Assembly: GCA_019753285.1 (NCBI GenBank)
Contig: JAIELD010000029.1
Location: 62,001 to 126,000, forward strand
Length of the DNA: 64,000 bases
Reading direction: 5' to 3'
Source: Beijerinckiaceae bacterium
Lineage (GTDB): Bacteria > Pseudomonadota > Alphaproteobacteria > Rhizobiales > Beijerinckiaceae
Shown piece after piece: positions 18,122 through 27,219 of the stretch. Within the stretch, counting starts at the first letter, position 1; each line of letters opens with the position of its first letter. The translations under genes were made by a program, and so were the position numbers. The notes below the pieces were generated by a model, which searched no databases, was not told the origin of the DNA, and saw nothing but the letters and a program-made list of their open reading frames with translations.

Positions 18122-19654
18122 TCAGTCGTAATAGGTGAGCGAAGCAAGAAACACCGTCGCTTCGGACACGATCTGCTGCTGGCGTTTTTCCTCCATTTTC
18201 GCCAGCGTCCGGTATGGCATCGCCATCCTCGGATTGGTCTCAAGGCGCTCCCGGTTCTCGATCAGGAAGTTCCAGTAGAGATAGTTGAACGGGCAGGCTT
18301 TGGGGCCGGATTTCTGCTTCGGATCGAAATGGCACTTGCCGCAATAATCCGACATGCGATCGATATAGGCACCCGATGCGGCATAGGGTTTCGATGCGAG
18401 CACGCCGCCATCTGCCCACATCACCATGCCATGCACGTTTGGCAGTTCGACCCATTCATAGGCGTCCAGATAGACGACGAGATACCACTCCTCTATGGCG
18501 GCGGGTTCGATGCCGGCCAGCAGGGCAAAATTGCCGGTGACCATCAGACGCTGGATATGATGGGCATAGGCGTTGCGCCTGGTGGCATCGATCGCCTGGT
18601 GCAGGCAGCGCATCTCGGTCTCGCCCGTCCAGTAGAATTCCGGCAGCTTCCGCCGCGCAGCAAGCGCGTTGCTCCGGCTATAGTCTGGCATCTTGAGCCA
18701 GTATATGCCGCGCACATATTCCCGCCAGCCGAGAATCTGGCGAATGAAGCCCTCCGTCGCGTTGAGCGGCGCGAGGCCGCGACCGTAGGCGGCAAGCGCC
18801 GCCTCGCAGACCTCGGTCGCCGTGAGCAGCCCGATGTTGAGATAGGGCGAGATGAGCCCATGGAAGAGAAAATCGGCGTCCGCCTTCATCGCATCCTGAT
18901 AGTCGCCGAAGCTCGGCAGGCAATCATCGATGAAATGGGCGAGCGCGACCTCGGCGTCTGCGCGCGTCACGCCCCAACGGAAGGCGTCTATCTCACCGAA
19001 ATGATTGCCGAAGCGCTGTCGTACGAGGTCAATCACCTCGCGCGTCATCTCGTCGGGCTCGAAACGCTCCCGGGGCAGCGGCACGAAGTCTTTCGGCAGC
19101 CCCTTGCGGTTCTCCTGATCGTAGTTCCAGGCCCCGCCTTCCGGCTCGTCGCCCTGCATCAGCCAGCCGGTCTTCCGCCGCATCTCGCGGTAGAAAAACT
19201 CCATGCGGTAAGTCTTGCGGCCCTCCGCCCAACGGGCGAACTCGTCCCTCGTGGCAAGAAAGCGCGTATCCTCACGGATGAACACCGGAAGACCGAGCGT
19301 CTCGCGCCAGTCGAGCATCATTTCAAGGACGCGCCATTCACCCGGTTCGGTGACGACGACCGATTCCGCGCGATGCCGCTCGACCGCCCGCAGCAGTTCG
19401 CCGGTGAACGATCCGGCGTTGTCAGGATCGTCGAGCCGCACATAATCGACGGTTAAGCCGCGCTCGCGCAGGCTTTCCGCGAAGTGCCGCATGGCGGAGA
19501 AGATGAAGATCAGCTTCTGCGTATGGTGGCGGACATAGGTCGCCTCCTCTGCGACCTCGACCATCAGCACCACGTCGTGCGCCGGATCGATCCCGTCGAG
19601 CGAGGAGAGCGACTGCGTGAGCTGGTCGCCGAGGATGAAGCGGATCGCGCTCAT
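18122..19654 (-). CDS. phrB: FeS-type (6-4) photolyase / CryB-like cryptochrome
   Basis: The 510-residue protein belongs to the prokaryotic FeS-BCP photolyases, which bind FAD, a lumazine antenna and a [4Fe-4S] cluster and repair (6-4) photoproducts in light. The four cluster cysteines are seen at C350, C438, C441 and C454, the same numbers as in Agrobacterium PhrB, and the histidine pair AHHIQRL is at 365-366. The N-terminal [13 protein letters not shown] is typical. A DUF2256 gene overlaps its start by 4 bases (ATGA), a very common pairing. The frame is open far upstream, but only the ATG at 19654 fits the family length. Confidence 0.92.
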   Translation of the reverse strand: MSAIRFILGDQLTQSLSSLDGIDPAHDVVLMVEVAEEATYVRHHTQKLIFIFSAMRHFAESLRERGLTVDYVRLDDPDNAGSFTGELLRAVERHRAESVVVTEPGEWRVLEMMLDWRETLGLPVFIREDTRFLATRDEFARWAEGRKTYRMEFFYREMRRKTGWLMQGDEPEGGAWNYDQENRKGLPKDFVPLPRERFEPDEMTREVIDLVRQRFGNHFGEIDAFRWGVTRADAEVALAHFIDDCLPSFGDYQDAMKADADFLFHGLISPYLNIGLLTATEVCEAALAAYGRGLAPLNATEGFIRQILGWREYVRGIYWLKMPDYSRSNALAARRKLPEFYWTGETEMRCLHQAIDATRRNAYAHHIQRLMVTGNFALLAGIEPAAIEEWYLVVYLDAYEWVELPNVHGMVMWADGGVLASKPYAASGAYIDRMSDYCGKCHFDPKQKSGPKACPFNYLYWNFLIENRERLETNPRMAMPYRTLAKMEEKRQQQIVSEATVFLASLTYYD

Positions 19655-19812
19655 GAGCGTTTCGCCGCGGTTTTTGCCCCCGCGCGGCAGCGGTCGGAGC
19701 AGTATTTCACCTCGTCCCAGACCTTTTCCCACTTCTTGCGCCAGGCGAACGGCTTGGCGCAGGTCGCGCACAGCTTCTGCGGCAGATCGGCTTTCCGGCG
19801 CATCTTCGCCAT
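19651..19812 (-). CDS. DUF2256 zinc-ribbon-like small protein
   Basis: A 53-residue protein with the DUF2256 signature: [20 protein letters not shown]-like centre and a second Cys pair in YCSDRCR, so four cysteines (two CxxC/CxxxC pairs) probably bind zinc. DUF2256 proteins are often fused or adjacent to cryptochrome/photolyase genes. The TGA overlaps the photolyase ATG, so translation is coupled. Its role, perhaps in assembly of the photolyase, is unproven. Confidence 0.85.
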   Translation of the reverse strand: MAKMRRKADLPQKLCATCAKPFAWRKKWEKVWDEVKYCSDRCRAGAKTAAKRS

Positions 19813-19823
19813 CGGATCGTGTC

Positions 19824-20561
19824 TCAGCCCTTGGTGCGCAGGGTCGAACGGCCACCATCGACGCCGATGATCTGCCCCGTGATCCAGTTCGCCTGTTGCG
19901 AGATGAGGAAGGCGGCAAGGTTTGCGACGTCATCCGGATCGCCGATCCTGCGCAGCGCGTGCATCTCGGCGATGGCGGTCGTCATCTGCTCGCTCGCGGT
20001 CAAGGTCTTGGCGAGAGGCGTCCTCGTGAGCGAGGGCGCGATGGCGTTGACCCTGATCTTGGGCGCGCATTCGGCAGCGACGGCGAGCGTCAGCCCTTCG
20101 ACCGCGCCCTTCGCCATGGCGACCGAGGCGTGCGCCGCAAAGCCCTGGCTCGCCGCCACGGTTGAGAACAGAACGATCGACCCCGTACCTTCCGCCGCCT
20201 TGAACGCCGGCAGCGCTGCTTGAATCGCTTTCGCCGCTCCCATCGCGTTCAATTTGAAATCGTTGAGGAAATCATCATCGGTGAGACGGCCAAGCGGCTT
20301 CAAATTGATGGTGCCGACCGCGTAGACGAGGCCGGCAAGGCCGCCATCGGCCGCCGCAGCCGCATCGCTCGCTCGCTTGAACGTATCATCGTGGAGCACG
20401 TCCCCCACCGTGCTGCCGGCGCCGATCTCCTCGGCGAAAGCAGACAGCTTGGCTTCGTCACGGCCGACGAGATGAAGCCTGTAACCCTGCGCCGCAAGGA
20501 GCCGCGCCGTCGCGCCGCCGATGCCCCCGACGCCGCCATAGATCAAAACCGTTTTCGACAT
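19824..20561 (-). CDS. SDR family oxidoreductase lacking the catalytic tyrosine
   Basis: The 245-residue protein has the Rossmann fold of short-chain dehydrogenases: glycine motif [15 protein letters not shown] at the N-terminus, the catalytic-serine region IVLFSTVAA, and the C-terminal [14 protein letters not shown]. Where the YxxxK signature is expected the sequence reads [12 protein letters not shown], so the lysine is kept but the tyrosine is valine. It is therefore an atypical SDR, perhaps an NAD(P)-binding non-canonical enzyme. It lies 61 bp after the MocA-like gene on the same strand and 11 bp before the DUF2256 gene. Confidence 0.8.
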   Translation of the reverse strand: MSKTVLIYGGVGGIGGATARLLAAQGYRLHLVGRDEAKLSAFAEEIGAGSTVGDVLHDDTFKRASDAAAAADGGLAGLVYAVGTINLKPLGRLTDDDFLNDFKLNAMGAAKAIQAALPAFKAAEGTGSIVLFSTVAASQGFAAHASVAMAKGAVEGLTLAVAAECAPKIRVNAIAPSLTRTPLAKTLTASEQMTTAIAEMHALRRIGDPDDVANLAAFLISQQANWITGQIIGVDGGRSTLRTKG

Positions 20562-20622
20562 TGAGAGCCCCGATGTGGCGATGAGAAAGAGGAAAGGTCT
20601 GCGCTCGTGTACGGGTTCCCCG

Positions 20623-21237
20623 TCACGCCGGACCTTTCTTTTGCCGAAGTGCGCCTGACGCTGCTCGGCGCAGGGCATCGGGCGTATCGATGTCAACGAG
20701 AAGCGCGGGCTCGTCGACCGGCAATTCGATGACCGCATCGCGATGGGCGAGCAGGAGCGCCCGTGCCCCTCGATCGCCGCAGAGCCGTTCGACATCGTCG
20801 AACAGGGTCTGGCCGATGAGCACCGGGTTGCCCCATGCCGCGTCCACAAGCGGCACGACGGCAGCTTTCGCAGGCGCTGCCCGATGCGCCTCGATCAACG
20901 CATCGATGGTCGCGGCGGAAACGAACGGCATGTCGCCGAGCAGCACGACGACGCCGCTCGCCTCCTGCGGCAGCGCGGCGACGCCCGTTTTCAGGGACGA
21001 GGCGAGACCCTCGGCAAAGGCAGGGTTGTGGACGATGTCGAGGGCCAGATGAGACAGCGCCTGTCTCACACGCTCCTGCTCATGCCCGGTCACCACGATC
21101 ACGGGTCTCGCCTGCGAGGCGAGCGCCGCCTCGGCCACATGGCGTACGAGCGGCTTGCCATCAAGCTCGGCGCACATCTTGTTGCTGCCCATGCGTGTGG
21201 AACGCCCGGCCGCGAGGATGAGCGCCGCTACGCTCAC
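20623..21237 (-). CDS. MocA-like molybdenum cofactor nucleotidyltransferase
   Basis: The 204-residue protein has the nucleotidyltransferase motif LILAAGRSTRMGSNKM at the N-terminus, and GDMPFV near residue 100 as the metal-binding centre, as in MocA/MobA-like enzymes (NTP_transf_3). MocA attaches CMP to molybdopterin, giving the cytosine dinucleotide cofactor used by the xanthine oxidase/CO dehydrogenase family. That fits its place in the row with coxL-type genes. Its start overlaps the end of the XdhC gene by 4 bases. Whether it is a cytidylyl- or guanylyltransferase cannot be told here, but context favours CTP. Confidence 0.82.
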   Translation of the reverse strand: MSVAALILAAGRSTRMGSNKMCAELDGKPLVRHVAEAALASQARPVIVVTGHEQERVRQALSHLALDIVHNPAFAEGLASSLKTGVAALPQEASGVVVLLGDMPFVSAATIDALIEAHRAAPAKAAVVPLVDAAWGNPVLIGQTLFDDVERLCGDRGARALLLAHRDAVIELPVDEPALLVDIDTPDALRRAASGALRQKKGPA

Positions 21238-21968
21238 GCCGCCGCTTGCGCGCCCACGAGCGACGCGCCTTCGCGGCCCTTGGCTGCGACGCGCTCTGCG
21301 CGAAGCGCGGCGACGATTTCTCCAAGAATCGAGACAGCGATCTCGGCCGGCGTCACCGCACCGATATTGAGGCCGACAGGCGCGCGGATCCGGGCAGTCG
21401 CGCCGGCATCGAGACCGGCTTCGATGAGGCGGGCCACGCGCTTCTCATGGCTTTTGCGAGAGCCGAGCGCGCCGACATAGAAGCACTCCGAGCGCAGCGC
21501 CAGCATCAGCCCCATATCGTCGATTTTGGGATCATGCGTCAGCGCGACGAAGGCGGTGTAACGATCGAGGCCCATGCGCGGCAGCACCGCATCCGGCCAC
21601 TCGGCAATCACATGGACGTCCGGAAACCTCTCAGGCGAGGCGAAGGCGGTGCGCGGATCGACGATCGTCACGTCGAAATCGGCAAGCTTCGCCATTGGGG
21701 CCAGCGCCTGCGAAATATGCACCGCGCCGATGACGATGACCCGCACGGGCGGCATCTGGACGGTGATGAAGTAGCGCTTGCCGTCGATTTCGCGGACGCC
21801 GCTCTTATTGGTGCGCAGCGCCTGCAGCAGGTCAGCCGCCAGCGGATCGGCTGGCACATCGGCTTCCAGCACCAGCCGCGATGCGCCTGCATCGAGGTCC
21901 GTGACGACAAGGCAGGCCCGGCGCGACGCGCGCTCGGCATTGAGGGTCGAGAGAAGCTGGAGGTCCAT
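21234..21968 (-). CDS. XdhC family protein, C-terminal Rossmann type (CoxF-like)
   Basis: The 244-residue protein matches the XdhC_C domain: VRVIVIGAVHISQALAPMAK is a Rossmann nucleotide-binding motif, and LTHDPKIDDMGLMLAL and YVGALGSRKSHEKR are conserved XdhC segments. XdhC binds Mo cofactor and protects or sulfurates it before insertion into molybdenum hydroxylases. The usual N-terminal XdhC_CoxI domain is encoded separately at 22604-22927, with a LysE gene between. It overlaps the MocA gene by 4 bases. Confidence 0.85.
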   Translation of the reverse strand: MDLQLLSTLNAERASRRACLVVTDLDAGASRLVLEADVPADPLAADLLQALRTNKSGVREIDGKRYFITVQMPPVRVIVIGAVHISQALAPMAKLADFDVTIVDPRTAFASPERFPDVHVIAEWPDAVLPRMGLDRYTAFVALTHDPKIDDMGLMLALRSECFYVGALGSRKSHEKRVARLIEAGLDAGATARIRAPVGLNIGAVTPAEIAVSILGEIVAALRAERVAAKGREGASLVGAQAAA

Positions 21969-21977
21969 CGCTTGCCC

Positions 21978-22604
21978 TTATGTCCTGTCCGCGGCGAGCT
22001 TGACGCCAAGGCCGACCAGTATCGATCCGCCGCCAATCCGAATGATGCGTTCCACCCGGCCGCTTTTCTGCAGACGGCCGACCACCGCAGACGCCGCAAG
22101 CACGGTCACGATGTCCGCCAATGAAAACAACACGTTCACGATAGTACCAAGGATGAGGAATTGCAGCCAGACGGGCAGGCTCGCTGCAGGATCGACGAAT
22201 TGCGGCAGGAAAGCGATGAAAAACAGCGCCGCCTTCGGATTGAGGATCTCGACGATCATGCTGTCGATGAAGGCGCGTCGGCTGGATTTCCTCGCAATTT
22301 CCGGCAGCGTCGCCTCGCCCTTGCGCATGATGATCGTGATGCCGATCCAGACCAGGTAGGCGGCGCCAAAAAGCTTCAGAACAAGATAGGCCAGCGGCAC
22401 ATGCGTCAGCACAGCCGAAAGGCCGAGCGAGGCGGCGAACACGTGCACGTAACAGCCCGCATGAATTCCGAAAACGGTGAGAAATCCGGCACGCCGGCCG
22501 CGCGCCAGGGTCTGAGCCGCGGTGTAGAGCACGGCAGGCCCGGGAATCGCTGCGAACAGGGCAGTCGCGATCAGAAAGGCGATGAGATGATCATAGCCCG
22601 GCAT
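21978..22604 (-). CDS. LysE family translocator
   Basis: The 208-residue integral membrane protein has the LysE/RhtB pattern: N-terminal LFAAIPGPAVLYTAAQTLARG, a charged loop and the LNPKAALFFIAFLPQF motif, with about six hydrophobic helices. Such proteins export amino acids or other small molecules. It sits between two XdhC-domain genes, sharing a base with the upstream stop (TGATG), so it is part of the transcript. The exported substrate is unknown. Confidence 0.85.
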   Translation of the reverse strand: MPGYDHLIAFLIATALFAAIPGPAVLYTAAQTLARGRRAGFLTVFGIHAGCYVHVFAASLGLSAVLTHVPLAYLVLKLFGAAYLVWIGITIIMRKGEATLPEIARKSSRRAFIDSMIVEILNPKAALFFIAFLPQFVDPAASLPVWLQFLILGTIVNVLFSLADIVTVLAASAVVGRLQKSGRVERIIRIGGGSILVGLGVKLAADRT

Positions 22605-22927
22605 CAGCGCACAGGCTCGACATAGACCGCGATCTTGCCTCCGCAAGCAAGCCCTGCACGCCAGGCCATCTCGTTGGCGACGCCGAATTCGAGCATTTTC
22701 GGCGTGCCGCTCTCGATCACGTCCATCGCCTCGACGACGACGTCACCCTCGACGCAGCCGCCGGAGACCGAGCCGAGGAAATTGCCGGCATCGTCGATGA
22801 TGAGGTGGGAGCCGACAGGGCGCGGGGCCGAGCCCCATGTTTCGACCACGGTCGCGATGGCGACGCCCTTGCCGGCCCGCTTCCAGGCTTCGGCTTCGGC
22901 GAGAATTTCAGTCTGGGTGGCGATCAT
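22604..22927 (-). CDS. XdhC/CoxI N-terminal domain protein
   Basis: A 107-residue protein with the XdhC_CoxI domain alone: ATVVETWGSAPRPVGSHLII, then GSVSGGCVEGDVV with the conserved cysteine, and LACGGKIAVYVEP near the end. It is the natural partner of the XdhC_C protein encoded at 21234-21968. Together they should act in maturation of the molybdenum hydroxylase. The gene follows coxE by 21 bp. Confidence 0.87.
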   Translation of the reverse strand: MIATQTEILAEAEAWKRAGKGVAIATVVETWGSAPRPVGSHLIIDDAGNFLGSVSGGCVEGDVVVEAMDVIESGTPKMLEFGVANEMAWRAGLACGGKIAVYVEPVR

Positions 22928-22948
22928 GATCGGACCTTTCGCGAGGCA

Positions 22949-24160
22949 TCAGGCGGCGCGCAGCAGCCGCGCTATATTCCCATGAATATATTTCCCTTTG
23001 TCGTCCGCCTGCAAGGCCTTGCAGAGATCGGCGATGGCGTCGAGGTTGTGGAAGGTGCGGAACTCGTCGACATGCGGCAGCATGGCGCGTATCCCGCCGG
23101 CTTTTGCCTCGAAGCCGTCGAACCGCAGCAGCGGGTTGAGCCAGATGAGCCTGCGGCATGAGCGGTGCAGCCGGTCGATCTCACGCGCGAGGCTACCATC
23201 GATTTCACGCTCCAGCCCATCCGTGATGAGGAGCACCACCGCGCCCTGCCCGAGCACGCGGCGGGACCAACGTCGGTTGAACGCGTGCAGCGCGCCTGAA
23301 ATGCGCGTGCCTCCGTCCCAGTCTCTCACCTGACGGCCGCATTGCGCCAGCGCCACGTCGGGGTCCTTCGTACCCTGCAGCGACCGGCTGATGTTGGTGA
23401 GTTCGGTCGCGAACAGGAAGCTCGAGACCTTGCGCCCGCTCTTCGAGAGCGCATGCAGGAAATGGAGGAACACGCGGCTGTACTGGCTCATCGAGCCGGA
23501 AATGTCGCAGAGCGCGACGATTGGCGGATGACGCTCGGCGCGGCTCGAAAACCGTAGCTCGATGCCGGCGCCGCCCGCCCTCAGCGAGGCGCGCATCGAA
23601 CGGCGGCGGTCGATGATCGCGCCATGCGGATCGGCGGCGAGACGACGCGTCGTTACCGTATCGAAGGGCAGCACCAGCTTGGCGATCTGGCGTTTGGCCT
23701 CCTCGATCTCGGCCGCACTCATCTGCTCGAAGTCCCGCGCGCGAAAAACCTCCATGTCGGAGAGGGTCATTCTGGCGTCGAGTTCGAGCTTGGGCTGAGG
23801 CTTCTGCTCCGGCGCATCGGTCGGCATTTGCGGAAACAGCGCATCTGCGATGCGGCGGCTCGCCTTCTCGCGCTTCTCGTCGGCCTCCGCCGGAACGGTG
23901 CGCATGAACTGCTCCATCATCTTTTCGAGCAGATCGCGCCTGCGCCAGAAGATGCGGAAAGCCTGGTCGAACAGCGCGGACTGGTCGTGGCGCGTGACGA
24001 AGACAGAATGCAGGATCCAGTAGAAATCATCGCGCCCGCCGACGCCGGCGAGGCTCATCGCCTCGATCGCGTCGAGCACGGTGCGCGGCCCGACCGGCAT
24101 TCCGGCCTGCCGCAGCGCGCGGGCGAAATAGGTTATGTTTTCAGCAAGATGGCCGGACAT
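22949..24160 (-). CDS. coxE: CoxE-like VWA domain protein
   Basis: The 403-residue protein has an N-terminal helical region and a C-terminal von Willebrand A domain with the metal-ion-dependent site DISGSMS (D219). It matches CoxE (COG3552), which in carboxydotrophs works with the AAA+ protein CoxD to build the [CuSMoO2] centre of CO dehydrogenase. Its MoxR-type partner coxD is at 24467-25369, but a 306-bp gap with a palindromic repeat now separates them. The LysE-type gene and the XdhC genes continue the row. Confidence 0.88.
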   Translation of the reverse strand: MSGHLAENITYFARALRQAGMPVGPRTVLDAIEAMSLAGVGGRDDFYWILHSVFVTRHDQSALFDQAFRIFWRRRDLLEKMMEQFMRTVPAEADEKREKASRRIADALFPQMPTDAPEQKPQPKLELDARMTLSDMEVFRARDFEQMSAAEIEEAKRQIAKLVLPFDTVTTRRLAADPHGAIIDRRRSMRASLRAGGAGIELRFSSRAERHPPIVALCDISGSMSQYSRVFLHFLHALSKSGRKVSSFLFATELTNISRSLQGTKDPDVALAQCGRQVRDWDGGTRISGALHAFNRRWSRRVLGQGAVVLLITDGLEREIDGSLAREIDRLHRSCRRLIWLNPLLRFDGFEAKAGGIRAMLPHVDEFRTFHNLDAIADLCKALQADDKGKYIHGNIARLLRAA

Positions 24161-24357
24161 TACGACTCTTTTTTTGAAGTATCTGAATCACGATGGCAGC
24201 ATCTTGAAACACGCCGCCAGACATTGAATCACTTTATTCGCGGCTTGCATCGGTTTTTCTCAGGTTTGACTCTGCGTCAGAGCAAACTGACGCAACGTCA
24301 TGGCGGGACTCACTATTTGTCGCCCTGGCAGGGCCGTCCGTGGACGAGGCCAAAGCT

Positions 24358-24453
24358 GTCATCCCGGCCGAGCGAAGCGAGAGCCGGGATCCAGACGTAT
24401 TCAAAAAATGGAACTGGATCCCGGCTCGTCGTTGCACTCCGTCCGGGATGACA
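24358..24453. repeat. 96-bp palindromic intergenic element between coxD and coxE
   Basis: Outer arms TGTCATCCCGG (24358-24368) and CCGGGATGACA (24443-24453) are perfect inverted repeats; inner arms GCCGGGATCCAG (24383-24394) and CTGGATCCCGGC (24414-24425) are too. This nested pattern with GAGCGAAGCGAGAG between arms is that of the small palindromic repeats scattered between genes in many Hyphomicrobiales. It has no coding capacity. The rest of 24161-24466 shows no gene. Confidence 0.8.
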
Positions 24454-24466
24454 TCTGCGGCACGTC

Positions 24467-25369
24467 TCACGCTCCGCTCTTCACCTGATCGAGCAGCTTC
24501 TTCGCTGCCGAACCCTGCAGCTTGGCGATGTCGTCCTGGTATTTGAGAAGCACGCCGAGCGTGTCGGAGACGAGCGCCGGATCAAGCGCCACAGCGTCGA
24601 GTTCCACAAGCGCGGTCGCCCAATCGAGCGTTTCGGCGACGCCGGGAGCCTTGAACACGTCCTCCTTGCGCAGCGCCTGCACGAAGGCGACGATCTCCGC
24701 CGAGAGTTTCGCCGGCGCGCCGGGCACCCGCTCCTTCAGGATCGCGAGTTCGCGCGCCGCATCCGGATAGTCGACCCAATGATAGAGACAGCGGCGCTTC
24801 AGCGCGTCGTGGATTTCACGCGTTCGGTTCGAGGTGATGATGACGATGGGCGGCTCCTTGGCGGCGATCGTGCCAAGCTCCGGTATTGTGACCTGAAAGT
24901 CCGACAGCACCTCGAGCAGGAAGGCCTCGAATGCTTCATCCGTACGGTCAAGCTCATCGATCAGGAGAATCGGCGGGCCGCCGGCATGGGGCTCGAGCGC
25001 GCGCAGCAGCGGCCGTTTCACGAGATAGCGCTCGGAGAAGAGATCGCTCCCGATGCGCTCGCGGTCCGTTTCGCCGGCGGCCTCCGCGAGGCGGATCGCC
25101 ATCATCTGCCCGGCATAATTCCACTCATAGACCGCGCTGGCGACATCGAGCCCCTCATAGCATTGCAGGCGAATGAGATCACGCCCGAGCGTGCGCGAAA
25201 GCACCTTGGCAATCTCGGTCTTGCCGACGCCGGCCTCGCCTTCGAGGAACAGCGGCCGGCCCATCTTCATCGCGAGGAAGAGAACGGTGGCAAGCGGACG
25301 GTCGCCGACATAGCCGCCGGACGTGAGCAGGCTGAGTGTTTCAGAGATTCCGGCAGGCGCTGCGATCAT
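24467..25369 (-). CDS. coxD: CoxD-like MoxR family AAA+ ATPase
   Basis: The 300-residue ATPase has Walker A GEAGVGKTE (about residues 43-51), Walker B ILLIDELDR (about 133-141) and the sensor region VIITSNRTREIHDALKRRC. It matches CoxD, a membrane-associated chaperone that helps sulfurate and metallate the CO dehydrogenase active site. It is encoded with coxS, coxL, coxM and coxE on one strand. Its start overlaps the LysE gene upstream by 4 bases. Confidence 0.88.
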   Translation of the reverse strand: MIAAPAGISETLSLLTSGGYVGDRPLATVLFLAMKMGRPLFLEGEAGVGKTEIAKVLSRTLGRDLIRLQCYEGLDVASAVYEWNYAGQMMAIRLAEAAGETDRERIGSDLFSERYLVKRPLLRALEPHAGGPPILLIDELDRTDEAFEAFLLEVLSDFQVTIPELGTIAAKEPPIVIITSNRTREIHDALKRRCLYHWVDYPDAARELAILKERVPGAPAKLSAEIVAFVQALRKEDVFKAPGVAETLDWATALVELDAVALDPALVSDTLGVLLKYQDDIAKLQGSAAKKLLDQVKSGA

Positions 25370-25974
25370 CGACGGGTTCCAAAAAAAAGCCAGATAGCCA
25401 CGACACCAAGCGATGCCGCAAGCACTCGGCGTATCACGGTCTCGTGCGGACCGGAAACGAGATAGGGCCTGAGCCGATCGGCGAAAAGCACGATGATGGC
25501 ATGGACGGTCGTCGCGATGCTGACATAGAGCCCGGCAAGAAGAAGCGTTTGGGCGGTCACGTCAGGACGACCGCGATCGAGAAACAGCGGGAGAACGGAG
25601 ACGTAGAACAACGCCGATTTCGGGTTGAGCACATTGGTGAGCATGGCGCGCCAGAATGCCGTGCCAAGGCCCACGCTCTCTTCGGCCGGCTTGGCTGCGC
25701 TAGACCACGCATCCCACGCCAGATAGAGCAGGAAGGCGATGCCCGCATAGCGCAGCAGCCCATAGAGAAGCGGCACGCCGTCGATCAGCGCCGCCAGTCC
25801 GAAAGCGCAGAGGATGCCGACCAGCCCGAGGCCCGCGCATACTCCTGCGACCGCTGCGAGCCCAACACGCCTGCCGTCGGACAAGGTGAGCGCTGCGAGA
25901 TAAGCCATGTTCGGACCGGGTGTAAGCTCGATCAGAAGCGAAGTCGCGGCGAATTCGGCGAGTGGCCAATCCAT
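25366..25974 (-). CDS. LysE family translocator
   Basis: A 202-residue membrane protein of the LysE/RhtB family, with LIELTPGPNMAYLAALTLSDG at the N-terminus and LNPKSALFYVSVLPLF in the middle, and about six hydrophobic segments. It is a different subgroup from the LysE protein at 21978. It overlaps coxD by 4 bases, which ties it to the molybdenum hydroxylase transcript. Substrate unknown. Confidence 0.84.
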   Translation of the reverse strand: MDWPLAEFAATSLLIELTPGPNMAYLAALTLSDGRRVGLAAVAGVCAGLGLVGILCAFGLAALIDGVPLLYGLLRYAGIAFLLYLAWDAWSSAAKPAEESVGLGTAFWRAMLTNVLNPKSALFYVSVLPLFLDRGRPDVTAQTLLLAGLYVSIATTVHAIIVLFADRLRPYLVSGPHETVIRRVLAASLGVVAIWLFFGTRR

Positions 25975-26036
25975 CGATCGTCAATGCCGGCCACGACATC
26001 CGCCACCGGCGGTTGCGTGGCGGATGGTTGCGACGC

Positions 26037-26369
26037 TCAAGCCGCCATGTCCGCTTCCGCAACCGGCGCGCGCGCCGTGAGCTTCCAGAACAGGTAGTCG
26101 CAGGCGTCCTGCGCGCGATCGAAATAACAGGCGTGGCGATGATAATTGCCACGCTCCATATAGACCACGGTCCAGTGCTCCTCGAGCCTGAAGATATAAT
26201 ATTGCCGGTCCTTCAGGCCTTCGGACGCCTCGCCCTGGATCACGGCCTCATGATCCTGAACCGAGAAGAGGCGCAGGGCCTTGCGAAGGCTGCGCAGAGC
26301 CAGTCGGTCTGCTTCGTTCAGTATCTCCGATCGCAATGCGAAACTCGGATCCGGCAATCGGCTCAGCAT
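26037..26369 (-). CDS. Hypothetical protein within the cox gene row
   Basis: I do not recognise this 110-residue protein. It begins MLSRLPDPSFALRSEILNEAD, is predicted soluble, and has an aromatic, charged centre (YYIFRLEEHWTVVYMERGNYHRHACYFDR split over two strands). The ATG at 26369 has GGGGAA upstream. It lies 25 bp after coxM and 62 bp before the LysE gene, same strand, so it is probably in the transcript. Confidence 0.6.
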   Translation of the reverse strand: MLSRLPDPSFALRSEILNEADRLALRSLRKALRLFSVQDHEAVIQGEASEGLKDRQYYIFRLEEHWTVVYMERGNYHRHACYFDRAQDACDYLFWKLTARAPVAEADMAA

Positions 26370-26394
26370 GAGGGTTCCCCGCCTCGAGGTTGAT

Positions 26395-27201
26395 CTAACG
26401 CCCGAGGGCCTTGGCGACCGCACGCTTCGTCATCACGTACACCAGATGGGCCCGATAATCGGCCGAGGCGTGGATGTCCGAGTTCATGTTGGTCGACGGT
26501 GGCTTGGCGAGCCGCTCGATCGGCGCCAGCGAGAAGCGCGGCTTCAGCGCCGCCTCTGCCTCGGTCCAGCGATAGACACCGCCATTGCTGGCACCCGTGA
26601 CCGCGACGCGCGTCTCGCCGCTCTTCACCGCGACAAACACGCCGACAAGGGCGTATCGCGAGGCTGGATTGCGGAACTTCGCGTAAGCCGCGCGCGAGGG
26701 AATGGGGAAGGACACCGCGCTGATGAGCTCGCCCTCCTCCAGCGCCGTCGTGAACATGCCCTGGAAATACTGGTCGACGGGGATCTTGCGCTTCGTCGTG
26801 ATGATCGTCGCGTTCATGGCGAGGCAGGCAGCAGGGTAATCGGCTGCAGGATCATTGTTCGCGACCGAGCCGCCGATCGTGCCGCGATTGCGGACATGAG
26901 GATCGCCGATGAGATGCGCGAGATCGGCCAGCGCCGGGATGGCGCTCTTGACGAGCGGGCTCTCGGCGACTTCGGCATGACGCACCATCGCGCCGATCAC
27001 GATCGACTTGCCCTTCTGCGTTATGGCCCGAAGCTCCGGCACCGCGCCAAGGTCGATCAGGTTGGCCGGGTTGGCGAGCCGCGCCTTCAGCGTCGGTATC
27101 AGCGTCTGCCCGCCGGCCAGCACCTTGGAGTCTTCCGTCCTGCCGATCAGGTTGACGGCCTGCCGCAATGTCTGCGGGCGATGATAATCGAATGCGTACA
27201 T
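26395..27201 (-). CDS. coxM: CO dehydrogenase-like medium subunit (FAD binding)
   Basis: The 268-residue protein is the FAD-binding subunit of a molybdenum hydroxylase. AGGQTLIPTLKAR (about residues 29-41) and TIGGSVANNDPAAD (about 107-120) are the two FAD motifs of CoxM. A C-terminal CO_deh_flav_C domain follows. It passes electrons from the [2Fe-2S] subunit to its acceptor, quinone or cytochrome in related systems. It follows coxL by 18 bp. Confidence 0.9.
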   Translation of the reverse strand: MYAFDYHRPQTLRQAVNLIGRTEDSKVLAGGQTLIPTLKARLANPANLIDLGAVPELRAITQKGKSIVIGAMVRHAEVAESPLVKSAIPALADLAHLIGDPHVRNRGTIGGSVANNDPAADYPAACLAMNATIITTKRKIPVDQYFQGMFTTALEEGELISAVSFPIPSRAAYAKFRNPASRYALVGVFVAVKSGETRVAVTGASNGGVYRWTEAEAALKPRFSLAPIERLAKPPSTNMNSDIHASADYRAHLVYVMTKRAVAKALGR

Positions 27202-27219
27202 GGCGTGCTGCTCCTTGAG

